Source of the DNA: JBFWWW01 sp050245975
Lineage (GTDB): Bacteria > Pseudomonadota > Alphaproteobacteria > Rhizobiales > Hyphomicrobiaceae
Direction of reading: 5' to 3'
Assembly (NCBI GenBank): GCA_050245975.1
Contig: JBFWWW010000112.1
Location: forward strand, 1 to 12,758
Length of the DNA: 12,758 nt
Part shown: positions 1 to 6,260 of the stretch, piece by piece
Layout: each line of letters opens with the position of its first letter
How positions within the stretch are numbered: position 1 is the first letter of the stretch
Made by a program: the position numbers and the translations under genes
Notes under the pieces: model-generated
What the model saw: only the letters and a program-made list of their open reading frames with translations
Databases searched by the model: none
Told to the model about the DNA's origin: nothing

Positions 1-287
1 CCGATATTGCCGAGGCTCTTGAACATCCCGTAGCCGTCGTAGTCGGGAAAGACCAGCCGGTCCGGCGCGAGGACGCGGACAAACCCTGCAGGTCCGCCCT
101 TGAACGAGCAGTCGGGGCGTCCCTCCGCGTCGGCCGTCGCAAGGAAGAAGAAGCCGACGCTTTCGATGAAGGCTTTGTCCTCGTCCTTGAACCTGTCGCG
201 CCACAGGCGCTCGACCAGCCGGTCGGCGAGCTGGCTCGAGCCGAAGCGGGCCTGAAGTTCGCGGTTGCCGTCATGATACATCGGCAT
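1..287 (-). CDS. PPOX-fold (pyridoxamine 5'-phosphate oxidase family) protein, N-terminal part
   Basis: Only the first 95 codons are in the window; the gene runs off the left edge. Read from the ATG at 287, the protein begins MPMYHDGNRELQARFGSSQL. It then has a predicted strand (VGFFFLATADAEGRPDCSFK) followed by a segment with LVFPDYDGYGMFKSLGNI. The 'FLATA..EGRPD.S.KGG..GFV' pattern and the 'D.DGYGMFKSLGNI' segment are typical of small FMN-binding split-barrel proteins annotated as pyridoxamine 5'-phosphate oxidase family. Members bind FMN or related cofactors, but the substrate of most of them, including this one, is unknown. It lies on the same strand as the transglutaminase gene, 170 bp downstream of it, so it may have its own promoter. 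I am confident of the fold and not of any specific reaction. Confidence 0.8.
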   Translation of the reverse strand, partial: MPMYHDGNRELQARFGSSQLADRLVERLWRDRFKDEDKAFIESVGFFFLATADAEGRPDCSFKGGPAGFVRVLAPDRLVFPDYDGYGMFKSLGNI

Positions 288-457
288 GGGACGCCCTCTG
301 ACGATCGGACGCCAGTATATCGCAGGTGCCCGCTACCGCATATCGGAGCCTGCTGTCCTCGCCGGCATCCGGTGACCGGACGGGCACTACGGGCGAGCGT
401 GGAAAAGGGCGGGGCCGCCATCGGCAGCACCCGCCGGATCGTTGCCGTTCCGTCAGG

Positions 458-1552
458 TCAGGTGGTCAGCTCCTTGGCCGTGATCTTGTAGGTGAACGTA
501 TCGGCATCGAGGCAGTCGAGCCGGCCTGCCGCCGTCTCGGCCTGCGGGTACATCAGGAAGTCGACGGCCGGTCCTTTCGAGCCAGGCAGGGCAATGTCGT
601 GCGCGACGTTGTAGGCGAGCCAGTTCGTCTCCCAGGCGCCGAACAGGGTCTTGCGCGCATTCTCGACCTTGGGATCGGACAGCGGCAGGTTGGTCGGCGG
701 CTCTTCGAGCACGACCTTGCGCACATCGGCGGGATCGACCGGCACCCAGCCGAAGCCGGAGAGGTAGACCTCGGCGCGGCAATGCTGCGCCTTGGTGACG
801 ATCTCCGTCCCTGCGCCCAGGCTCTTGTAGCCGAACTTGGAGGGTGCGACGCGCAGGCCATATACGTCGCGCGCCGGCAGGCCCGCGGCGCGGGCAAGGC
901 CGACGTAAAGGGCATTGAGGTCGGCGCACTTGCCGCCCAGGTTGCCGCTCTTCAGCATGGCGGCAATGTCGCCGGTGCCGCAGCCGCGCGTCTTGGCATC
1001 GCGATGCGTATTGTCGACCACCCACTCGTAGATGCGCCGCGCCTTGTCCACATCGCTGCCCGCGCCGGATACGATCTTGTCCGAAGTCGTCTTGACGATG
1101 CCGTCGGTCGGAATGAGGTTCGTCGCCATCGTGAACAGCTTGCGGTCGGCATCCGAAAGCGCTGGCCCGCTGCCGGGCTTGGCAAGATCGATGGCGCGGT
1201 CGCGCGTGGCAAACTTGCTCGTCACCTCGACCACCGGAGCAGTCTCATCTTTCGCCCAGACGACGTGCAGAAACTGAGCGCCGTACCTGGCATCGGTCTT
1301 GATCGCGGCTTCCTTGGCGTTGGTCGTCCACGTGCTGCCCTCGGGCCGGAACCAGCCCGGATCGTTGAACGCGGGTAACGGGATCCAGGCCTGACCCGGC
1401 GATTTGAGATCGAGCCGCGTGACCGTCTGGAACGTGCGCCAGGCGCCGGGCTTGGGCGCAAAGCCGTTGTCGGCAAAGGCAGAGCCAGGCAAGGCAGATG
1501 TGGCCGCGAGCGCGGCGCCGGCTCTCAAGATCTCGCGTCTGTTCATCGTCAT
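458..1552 (-). CDS. Tat-exported transglutaminase-like (papain-fold) protein
   Basis: 364 residues. The N-terminus has a twin-arginine signal (NRREILRAG, R5-R6) with a hydrophobic stretch and a probable cleavage site after SAFA (residue 27), so the protein should be exported folded, to the periplasm. The transglutaminase core has its catalytic triad: Cys209 in GGKCADLNALYVGLARAAG, His257 in AQHCRAEVYL and Asp273 in WVPVDPADV. This is the arrangement of transglutaminase-like cysteine protease or amidase domains; the substrate is unknown. The start at 1552 has GGGAG 7 nt upstream; an in-frame ATG two codons later at 1546 is the alternative. It lies 25 bp behind the thioredoxin-like gene on the same strand, probably in one transcript. 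The link between thiol redox and this Cys enzyme is suggestive only. Confidence 0.85.
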   Translation of the reverse strand: MTMNRREILRAGAALAATSALPGSAFADNGFAPKPGAWRTFQTVTRLDLKSPGQAWIPLPAFNDPGWFRPEGSTWTTNAKEAAIKTDARYGAQFLHVVWAKDETAPVVEVTSKFATRDRAIDLAKPGSGPALSDADRKLFTMATNLIPTDGIVKTTSDKIVSGAGSDVDKARRIYEWVVDNTHRDAKTRGCGTGDIAAMLKSGNLGGKCADLNALYVGLARAAGLPARDVYGLRVAPSKFGYKSLGAGTEIVTKAQHCRAEVYLSGFGWVPVDPADVRKVVLEEPPTNLPLSDPKVENARKTLFGAWETNWLAYNVAHDIALPGSKGPAVDFLMYPQAETAAGRLDCLDADTFTYKITAKELTT

Positions 1553-1577
1553 GTGGGGTCTCCCTGGGTGAGCGTGG

Positions 1578-2174
1578 TCATTTCTGCTGTTGCGTACGGA
1601 TGCTGCCGATCGCGTCGACGACGTCGCGATGGGTCCAGTCGAGGTCGCCTTCGACGAAGAGGCGGGGCGTGCGGTCGCGGCCGAGAACGAATGTCGTCGG
1701 CAGCGTGCTGACGTTCCAGGCGCGCGTGACCGCGCGGTCGGCGTCGAGCAGGATCGGGAAGTTCACGGGCGTGGCCTCGATGAAGCGTCGCACCCGCGCG
1801 GGCACCTCGGCCACATTGACGGCCAACACGGTGAGTTCATGCGGCGGCGTATCGGCAACGAGCCGGACGAGCGAGGACAGCTCCTCGCGGCAGGGCTCGC
1901 ACCAGGTCGCAAAAAAGTGCACGAGGACGACAGGACTGGCGGCGGCCGTCAGGCGCATCGGCGAACCGTCGAGCACCGGCAGCGTGAACTCGGGGCCGAC
2001 GCGCGCAGCCGCAGACACGAGATGGCGGACGGGCTCGTCCCGCCCGGTCTCGGCAGCGGCGGCGGTTGCTGAGAGAAGAGCCAACGCCACGGCGATGAGC
2101 CCGGTCAACCCGGTCATCCCGCGGTAGCTTGAGCGGCGAAAGCCCCGAAACTCGGGAGCAGCGCGATCTCGCAT
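1578..2174 (-). CDS. TlpA/ResA-family thiol-disulfide thioredoxin-like protein, exported
   Basis: 198 residues from the ATG at 2174. The N-terminus is a basic region followed by a hydrophobic segment (TGLTGLIAVALALLSATAAA), a signal peptide or anchor that would put the domain in the periplasm. The mature part has the thioredoxin fold of the TlpA/ResA group: hydrophobic strand VVLVHFFATW, active site WCEPC (Cys92, Cys95), and the cis-proline loop STLPTTFV (Pro159). Such proteins reduce or exchange disulfides in exported proteins, for example in cytochrome c maturation. No cytochrome gene is in view, so the partner is unknown. Codon 20 (ATG at 2117) is an alternative start that would give a shorter, more ordinary signal peptide; neither start has a strong ribosome-binding site. 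Its downstream neighbour is an exported protein with a catalytic cysteine. Confidence 0.87.
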   Translation of the reverse strand: MRDRAAPEFRGFRRSSYRGMTGLTGLIAVALALLSATAAAAETGRDEPVRHLVSAAARVGPEFTLPVLDGSPMRLTAAASPVVLVHFFATWCEPCREELSSLVRLVADTPPHELTVLAVNVAEVPARVRRFIEATPVNFPILLDADRAVTRAWNVSTLPTTFVLGRDRTPRLFVEGDLDWTHRDVVDAIGSIRTQQQK

Positions 2175-2370
2175 CGACGGTCAGAGCTTAGAGCCGCGGA
2201 GGCGGGATCGTCAATCGCGCGCGGGTAGGTGGAGGAGCGCGTGCGCCCAGTGTCGTTTCGTGGGCGTTTTCGTGGGCGGAGATTTTGGGGGAAGTCTGAA
2301 GGCCCAAGAAATTTGGCGAGCCAAGCGGGATGAAACAGCGAACACGTATGTTATCGCAATTGCTTTATGA
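2175..2370. other. Intergenic region upstream of the thioredoxin-like gene
   Basis: No convincing gene. The stretch 2280-2370 is less GC-rich than its surroundings and could hold the promoter of the minus-strand pair, but I see no clear -35/-10 pair. It runs into the first copy of the dispersed repeat. Confidence 0.4.
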
Positions 2371-2500
2371 AACACCATGACCGCCCCCGTCTGAAGCAGC
2401 TTGCCATCGTGCTCGCGGCCGTCAAGGACGCGCCTGCGAACGCAGAATACGTCCAAGTCGTGCGAGGTGCGCTTCGAGCGCAGGTGGAGTTGGACCGCTT
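2371..2500 (+). repeat. Dispersed repeat, copy 1a (diverged)
   Basis: The core GCCATCGTGCTCGCGGCCGT followed by CAAGG at 2403 matches GCCGTCGTGCTCGCAGCTGT plus CAAGG in the copy at 4571-4735. A conserved CCTG...AACG follows, and a TTGGACCGCTT block near 2490 matches a GACCTTGACAGCTTT block. Weaker similarity extends upstream to about 2371. Read in one frame the core translates as AIVLAAVKDAP, close to AVVLAAVKVRP in the last copy. That leaves open whether the family is a decayed protein-coding unit or a structured non-coding repeat. Ends are approximate. Confidence 0.5.
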
Positions 2501-2510
2501 CGTCGGCTTG

Positions 2511-2657
2511 TCAGGCCCCGATCGAACAAGCGTGCGCCGTGCTCGCTCGTGTAAAGGCCGAGCCCTGATGGTAGCCGCAAGGCGGCCAGCCGTGACACGA
2601 CCTGCGGGCGCCTGCGTTCAGCATCCTGCAGTCGGGTGAGGGAAAGCCTGCGGCGCG
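2511..2657 (+). repeat. Dispersed repeat, copy 1b (diverged)
   Basis: This copy best matches the one downstream of the transposase. TCAGGCCCCGATCGAACAAG here aligns with TCCGGCCCGATCGAACTATC there, then GTGC.CCGTGCTCGC follows. It ends in an exact 20-base match, GAGGGAAAGCCTGCGGCGCG at 2638-2657 and again at 4716-4735. The frame that reads AVLARVKAEP meets a stop (TGA) directly after, so if it was once coding it is broken. Confidence 0.6.
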
Positions 2658-3059
2658 ATCGAGCTAGGAATATGTCGTGAGAAGCAAGATGGTGCTTACG
2701 TCGAGCGTAGCAACTAGAGAATTGGAGGAACGGTGCTCAGAACCGATAAGAGGAACTAGACGGCGCCCGTGCTAATCGGTTTTCGAGGCGAGCTGATTCG
2801 CTTTAACGGCCAAATTGGATTGTGGTCGGAGCGTAGGAGCCCGACCAGGTGAATGCGGGCTTCGTGCCTCGCATGGATTGGGCGGCTCCGGTCCTGATTG
2901 ATCTTTGTCCTGGCGAAGCGATCGTTACGCGAAGCGCGGAGACCCGCGCGTTCCTGGCAGGCGGGGCTCCGCCAAGCGACCAACCTGTCGCGTGGTAGAG
3001 CGCGGCCGCGTGCCCAAAGGGCCGCGGCTCGCCCCAAAAACTGACCACGAACGTAAGCG
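2658..3059. other. Non-coding stretch with several GC-rich hairpins
   Basis: No gene found. Short inverted repeats occur in series: TGGTCGG/CCGACCA (2823-2847), GCGCGG/CCGCGC (2934-2949), GGCGG/CCGCC (2960-2973) and GCGGCC/GGCCGC (3002-3025). Stems of 5-7 bp are not rare in DNA this GC-rich, so each is weak evidence; the series could be part of an older IS end. The open frames across this stretch on both strands have no recognisable protein features. Confidence 0.3.
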
Positions 3060-3199
3060 ACCCAAGGCGGCACCGCGCCGCCGTGCTCGAGATCCTCAAG
3101 GACAAGCCCTATGGGTTGCCGCTTACAGCGGCAATCGTTGACGATCTCTGCGCGTCGGTTGCCGGAACCGCAAGGTCGGGACGAAAGAATGCTCCGCGG
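3060..3199 (+). repeat. Dispersed repeat, copy 2 (diverged), just upstream of the transposase
   Basis: The head (GCCGCCGTGCTCGAG...CTCAAGG, from 3077) aligns with GCCGTCGTGCTCGCA...GTCAAGG in the downstream copy. The tail (CTCTGCGCGTCGG at 3145-3157, then GGTCGGGACGA at 3174-3184) aligns with CTCCGCGCGTCGG and GGTCGGGACGA there. The downstream copy has about 19 extra bases in the middle. This copy has an open frame from about 3083 (GTG) to the stop at 3217, reading VLEILKDKPYGLPLTAAIVD and onward. I do not recognise the peptide, and it has no good start or ribosome-binding site. Confidence 0.5.
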
Positions 3200-3272
3200 G
3201 GGCCGAACATGGCGTAATCGCAAGGCAGCTATGGTGGCCGCCTTGTCAAACGCCAGCCGGAGCGCGCGTCTC

Positions 3273-4325
3273 ATGACCATAAGCTTGAAGCAGTATGTAG
3301 GCCTCGACGTGTCCCTCGATGTGACCTGGGTCGCGGTCGTCGATGAGAACAACAAGGTCGTGTGGCGCGGCAGCGTCGTTTCGACGCCAGATGCCATCGC
3401 CGAAGTGCTGCAGAAGCACGCCAAGCGCGCCGATCGTGTCGGTCTCGAAGCTGGCCAGCTCTCCGCCTGGCTCCATCATGGTCTGGCGGCGAAGGGCCTG
3501 CCGGTTATCTGCATCGATGCCCGGCACGCGAAAGCAGCATTGTCGCGGAAGATCAACAAGACCGACGCGAACGATGCTTTGGGCCTCGCCCAAATCATGC
3601 GGGTCGGCTGGTATCGCGAGGTCGCGATCAAAGGCCATGCCTGCCAGGCGGTCAGGGCGCCGCTGGTTGCTCGTGCGCAAATCGTCTCGCAGATCACGAC
3701 CTTGAAGAATTGCGTGCGTGGTATTCTGAAGACGTTTGGTCACGTGCTGCCGAAGAAGTTGCGCGCGCCCTATATCACCAGTGTGCGCGAGATCATCGAA
3801 GGAAACGTCACACTCGAGCCGATCGTGATGCCGATGCTGAAAGCGTTGGCCGCGACGATGGAGCAACTGCAAGTCTACGATCGTACCGTCCATCGGATCG
3901 CTCGCGAGGACGAAACGGCACGTCTCCTGACGACTGCGCCGGGCGTCGGCCCCATCGTTGGGCTCGCCTACATCACCGGCGTCGAGACACCGGCCCGTTT
4001 TGCCCGCTCGTCGTCGGTCGGCGCCTATTTCGGCATGACGCCGCGACGCTACCAATCGGGCGAGGTCGACTTGGCCGGCCGCGTCTCGAAATGCGGTGAC
4101 GGCATGGTGCGTGGTCTCATGTACGAGGCAGCCAAAGTGCTGCTCAGCCGATCGGCCAAGCCGAGCGATCTGCAGGCGTGGGGCCGGGCATCAATGAAGC
4201 GCATCGGCAGGAAGAAAGCCACCATGGCCGTTGCGCGCAAGCTGAGCGTCATTCTGCATCGCATGTGGACGACGGGCGAGCCGTTCCGCTGGACCGCTGT
4301 GCCGGCTCCTGCTGCAGCCGCCTGA
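3273..4325 (+). CDS. IS110-family DEDD transposase (recombinase)
   Basis: 350 residues from the ATG at 3273, full length for the family. The N-terminal RuvC-like (DEDD) domain has its acidic residues: Asp12 in YVGLDVS, Glu59 in VGLEAG, and Asp98 and Asp101 in INKTDANDALGLAQ. The C-terminal Transposase_20 domain has a GVGPIVGLAYI helix-hairpin-helix-like segment (residues 224-234), SSVGAYFGMTPRRYQSGE (Ser262 in YQSG is the likely nucleophile by family analogy) and GRVSKCGD. Current knowledge of the family is that such enzymes are guided by a bridge RNA from a non-coding end of the element. The start is chosen because family members begin just before 'YVGLDVS' and because CCGGAG lies about 10 nt upstream; the frame stays open upstream to 3111 without family similarity. 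No frameshift or lost key residue is seen, so the element could be active. Confidence 0.93.
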   Translation: MTISLKQYVGLDVSLDVTWVAVVDENNKVVWRGSVVSTPDAIAEVLQKHAKRADRVGLEAGQLSAWLHHGLAAKGLPVICIDARHAKAALSRKINKTDANDALGLAQIMRVGWYREVAIKGHACQAVRAPLVARAQIVSQITTLKNCVRGILKTFGHVLPKKLRAPYITSVREIIEGNVTLEPIVMPMLKALAATMEQLQVYDRTVHRIAREDETARLLTTAPGVGPIVGLAYITGVETPARFARSSSVGAYFGMTPRRYQSGEVDLAGRVSKCGDGMVRGLMYEAAKVLLSRSAKPSDLQAWGRASMKRIGRKKATMAVARKLSVILHRMWTTGEPFRWTAVPAPAAAA

Positions 4326-4445
4326 ATAAGCTGAACCTATAAGAACAATTCGCTGCCTTTCGCAGCGAAACGTCGTCCCTGCCGGGACGGGTCTCGGTGA
4401 CCGCGCGATTCTTTTTGCGACGGGTTCGATCTCGTGTCGAACATT
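4326..4445 (+). ncRNA. Candidate bridge RNA region of the IS110-family element
   Basis: Four hairpins follow one another directly after the transposase stop: TTCGCTGC/GCAGCGAA (4349-4369, 5-nt loop), CGTCCC/GGGACG (4374-4389, 4-nt loop), GGTC/GACC (4390-4402, 5-nt loop) and GTTCGA/TCGAAC (4424-4442, 7-nt loop). IS1111-type elements of the IS110 family encode their bridge RNA in the right-end non-coding DNA, which is the position seen here. That this is the bridge RNA is inference. I could not define target- and donor-binding loops because the element ends, and so the donor sequences, are unknown. The first hairpin could also act as a terminator for the transposase mRNA, although no T-run follows it. 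Confidence 0.4.
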
Positions 4446-4570
4446 GCGGCGCCGAAGCCCTTGGAGACCATGATGCGGCGAGCGCAAGTCGACCGCGAAG
4501 AGAACAATGATCCGGCAGAGCCGAATCGTGGTTCGCGAAAGGCAGAAGAAAAACGATCGAGGAAATCCAG

Positions 4571-4735
4571 TCCGGCCCGATCGAACTATCGTGCCGTCGT
4601 GCTCGCAGCTGTCAAGGTGCGGCCTGGAAACGGCGGAGCTTGTGGCACGGTCGGAGCGACGGTCGACCTTGACAGCTTTCTCCGCGCGTCGGCCGTAGCG
4701 AGCTGCGGTCGGGACGAGGGAAAGCCTGCGGCGCG
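4571..4735 (+). repeat. Dispersed repeat, copy 3, with a 12-bp perfect stem
   Basis: This is the most complete copy of the repeat seen upstream of the transposase, and it shares an exact 20-base tail with copy 1b. It also contains a perfect 12-bp inverted repeat, AGCTGTCAAGGT (4607-4618) and ACCTTGACAGCT (4666-4677), enclosing 47 bases. The corresponding part of copy 1a keeps only a weak version of this stem. The pairing could be part of the right end of the IS or an independent structured element. Confidence 0.55.
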
Positions 4736-5081
4736 GTCGAACCAGAGAAAGGAACCGAAGTAGAAGAAAATCCACGCCAAGCCGCTTTTTGAGCTTGCAT
4801 CGCACGAAGCGATTAGAGAACAAAAGGATTGCATCGGCTAGGGCGGTGACCAGGAGCGTACTTCATATAAGCCTGACCCAATTGAAGGGAGGGGGGCCGC
4901 CTACGCGCGGACTGTGGATCAAGGGCGCGGAGACGCGAGAACTCGGATCGGTCTGCGACCTGGGCATGGTGGCGCCGTGCTCACCCCATCGAACAGTACC
5001 GAGGGGAGAACGAGATTGCCTTCGGCGCTGCCGGGGAGCCGCGCATGCGCGTCGCATGCGTACACGGGGGTCGTTTCCCAT

Positions 5082-5098
5082 GCGGCTCTAGGAGCCGC
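5082..5098. repeat. Short hairpin GCGGCTC/GAGCCGC
   Basis: A perfect 7-bp stem with a 3-nt loop, in non-coding DNA. No T-run follows. Its role is unknown; a Rho-independent-like stop for transcripts leaving the IS is possible. Confidence 0.4.
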
Positions 5099-5187
5099 TT
5101 GGCCCAGGCGTCCGACCGCGGACTGCTGCGCGAAGGGAGATTGCTTGGCGTTTGGCGGCCATGGTCACCTCGGCCAGCGGATGTCGT

Positions 5188-5206
5188 GCCTACGCTCAGC
5201 GTAGGC
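5188..5206. repeat. Palindrome GCCTACGCT-C-AGCGTAGGC
   Basis: A perfect 9-bp inverted repeat with a single central base, in non-coding DNA about 150 bp upstream of the secreted-protein gene. As dyad DNA it could be an operator or a REP-like unit. As RNA the one-base loop would open to a 7-bp stem. No copy is seen elsewhere in the window. Confidence 0.45.
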
Positions 5207-5352
5207 GGAATCAGCGCAATGAACAGCCAATGAATTGGCCATTCAAGGTCGGTTCAAATCAGCAGCCTACATTCCTGCCTCAGGCGGCCAACAAACGGCC
5301 TCATCTGCAAGCGACTTCTACGCTCGTAAAGCTCAACACAGAGGTATGATGC

Positions 5353-5619
5353 ATGAAAAAGATCCTCATTGTTGCCGTTGCGGGGTCCATCGCTGCAGTC
5401 ACGCAAGCCTTCGCGGCTGGCGGGCACTGCGACGCCGATATGGCGGCAATCAACGCTGCCATGGCGAAGGCGAAGCTGAGCGAAGCGGATATGAAGACAG
5501 TCAAGACAGCACTTGCGAAGGGCGAGGAGTTGCACAAGGCTGGAAAGGAAGAAGACTGCGAGAAGGCTCTCGCCGCCGCGCAGAAGCTCGTCGGTATCAA
5601 GGACGAGCATAAGCACTAG
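5353..5619 (+). CDS. Small secreted two-Cys protein of unknown function
   Basis: 88 residues. The N-terminus MKKILIVAVAGSIAAVTQAF is a clear Sec signal peptide, with cleavage likely near QAFA|AGG (about residue 21). The mature part of about 67 residues is charged and helical, with two cysteines (Cys26 in GGHCDAD and Cys69 in EEDCEKA) placed so that two helices could be joined by a disulfide. It ends in the His-bearing tail DEHKH. AGAGG about 8 nt before the ATG at 5353 supports this start over the two ATGs just upstream (5346 and 5349). I do not recognise the family. Its position near a CDF exporter and His-rich exported proteins makes a periplasmic metal-related role possible but unproven. 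Confidence 0.75.
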   Translation: MKKILIVAVAGSIAAVTQAFAAGGHCDADMAAINAAMAKAKLSEADMKTVKTALAKGEELHKAGKEEDCEKALAAAQKLVGIKDEHKH

Positions 5620-5633
5620 CCTGGTCGCACTCG

Positions 5634-5672
5634 ACGAGAGGCGGCTCCGGTTTTACTGGAGCCGCCTCTCGT
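5634..5672 (+). terminator. Strong hairpin terminator after the small secreted-protein gene
   Basis: A perfect 15-bp stem, ACGAGAGGCGGCTCC (5634-5648) with GGAGCCGCCTCTCGT (5658-5672), and a 9-nt loop, starting 15 bp after the stop codon. No long T-run follows on the plus strand, so efficiency is uncertain, but stem length and position make it the natural transcript end. Confidence 0.75.
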
Positions 5673-5811
5673 GTTACTGCTGATGGAAGACAACCGCATG
5701 CCCCTCAACGCAACGTAGGCTGCAAATCTCGCGAGGGGTCCTCTGAGGGCCTCTTAGGGTGGCATTTTGCGGCACTTACTTGTCGAGGGCCATTCTTTTC
5801 CGCGGTTGCGG

Positions 5812-6177
5812 TCAATAGTACGGGCACACCCAGCGGTGATAGCGGCGGCTGTACCAGCAGTCCGAATAGTAGGGGCTGCCATACGCGAAGAAATTGCCAT
5901 GATGGCGATGTCTGCGGATGAACCCGTGGCCGCCGCCGCGGTGAGCGAAGGCGTGACCACCCCCCCGGTGGCCGAACCCGTGGGAACCGCCACGGCCTCC
6001 ATGCCCACCGTGGCCTCCATGGCCACCGCGTACACGTTGGATGAGCGCGTCGCCATCCGCGTTGGCGAAGTCGATTGTTCCAGGGATCCCTGGCATGGGC
6101 CCCGCCTTGGCGATTCCTGACCCATACATCAACGCCACGACGGCAACCGTGGCAAAAGTCATGATAGACTTCCGCAT
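5812..6177 (-). CDS. Small exported Gly/His-rich protein
   Basis: 121 residues from the ATG at 6177, which is preceded by a GGGAGGAAATC ribosome-binding site. The frame is open further upstream, but that part has no signal and no such site. A signal peptide (MRKSIMTFATVAVVALMYGS, cleavage near AKAG) is followed by a linker and a low-complexity GGHGGHGGHGGRGG tract (about residues 51-64), then GHRGGGHAFAHRGGGHGF. The protein ends with an aromatic, Cys-containing tail, SDCWYSRRYHRWVCPYY. Such proteins are common and poorly characterised in Bradyrhizobium and relatives. The many His residues could bind divalent metals. It is transcribed away from the CDF gene, with about 80 bp between the two likely starts, so the two may share a regulatory region. 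Confidence 0.75.
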   Translation of the reverse strand: MRKSIMTFATVAVVALMYGSGIAKAGPMPGIPGTIDFANADGDALIQRVRGGHGGHGGHGGRGGSHGFGHRGGGHAFAHRGGGHGFIRRHRHHGNFFAYGSPYYSDCWYSRRYHRWVCPYY

Positions 6178-6260
6178 GATTTCCTCCCTTGGTCCCGGCG
6201 GAAGATCAGGATAGCAGTTCCGCACGCTGCGAGATGTCACAAGACCGTGTCGAGGAGCCA
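6178..6260. promoter_or_regulatory. Divergent intergenic region between the Gly/His-rich protein and the CDF exporter
   Basis: About 80 bp between two divergent start codons must hold both promoters or their 5' leaders. It includes the GGGAGGAAATC site of the minus-strand gene and GAGGAG of the CDF gene. I cannot define a metal-regulator operator by eye. Confidence 0.4.

Larger units (their letters stand above)
3236..4624 (+). mobile_element. IS110-family insertion sequence (ends not determined)
   Basis: The element is defined by its intact transposase gene and the structured non-coding DNA behind it. IS110-family elements lack ordinary terminal inverted repeats. The IS1111 subgroup has short subterminal ones and a long non-coding right end, which fits the layout here: a short left side and a hairpin-rich right side. 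The limits given are the outer edges of one imperfect inverted pair, GGCCGCCTTGTCA (3236-3248) and the reverse complement of GGCCGCACCTTGACA (4610-4624), which would give an element of about 1.4 kb. These limits are tentative, because the right one lies inside the dispersed repeat that also occurs outside the element. The presence of an IS110-type element is secure; its boundaries are not. Confidence 0.55.
4736..5352. other. Intergenic stretch without a recognisable gene
   Basis: About 600 bp with no supported coding region; the open frames on both strands look random. Two good hairpins are present: GCGGCTC/GAGCCGC (5082-5098, 3-nt loop) and the near-palindrome at 5188-5206. The last 100 bases should carry the promoter of the small secreted-protein gene that starts at 5353, but I cannot point to a convincing -35/-10 pair. 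Confidence 0.45.

Noticed and set aside
326..1378. Plus-strand open frame of 350 codons
   Set aside because: It is antisense to the transglutaminase-like gene, which has a signal peptide, catalytic triad and ribosome-binding site; the plus frame has no recognisable features and is open because of high GC.
2756..3424. Minus-strand open frame of 222 codons
   Set aside because: Low-complexity Arg/Ser-rich translation, no start signal, and it overlaps the transposase gene and a repeat copy.
4434..4763. Plus-strand open frame of 109 codons containing repeat copy 3
   Set aside because: Charged and low-complexity, no clear ribosome-binding site, and the same unit is broken by a stop in copy 1b. 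Kept as a repeat and not called as a gene.
4191..4823. Minus-strand open frame of 210 codons across the IS right end
   Set aside because: Overlaps the transposase C-terminus and the hairpin series; the translation has no protein-like features.
4960..5100. Phrases resembling group II intron or 23S rRNA fragments (GAACAGTACCG, GAGCCGCGCATGCGC)
   Set aside because: No domain V with AGC triad and GAAA tetraloop, no reverse transcriptase gene, and the rRNA-like match is only about 11 bases.
5767..6120. Plus-strand open frame of 117 codons
   Set aside because: Antisense to the Gly/His-rich exported protein, whose signal peptide and ribosome-binding site are clear; its Ala/Val-rich translation is the shadow of GGH codons.
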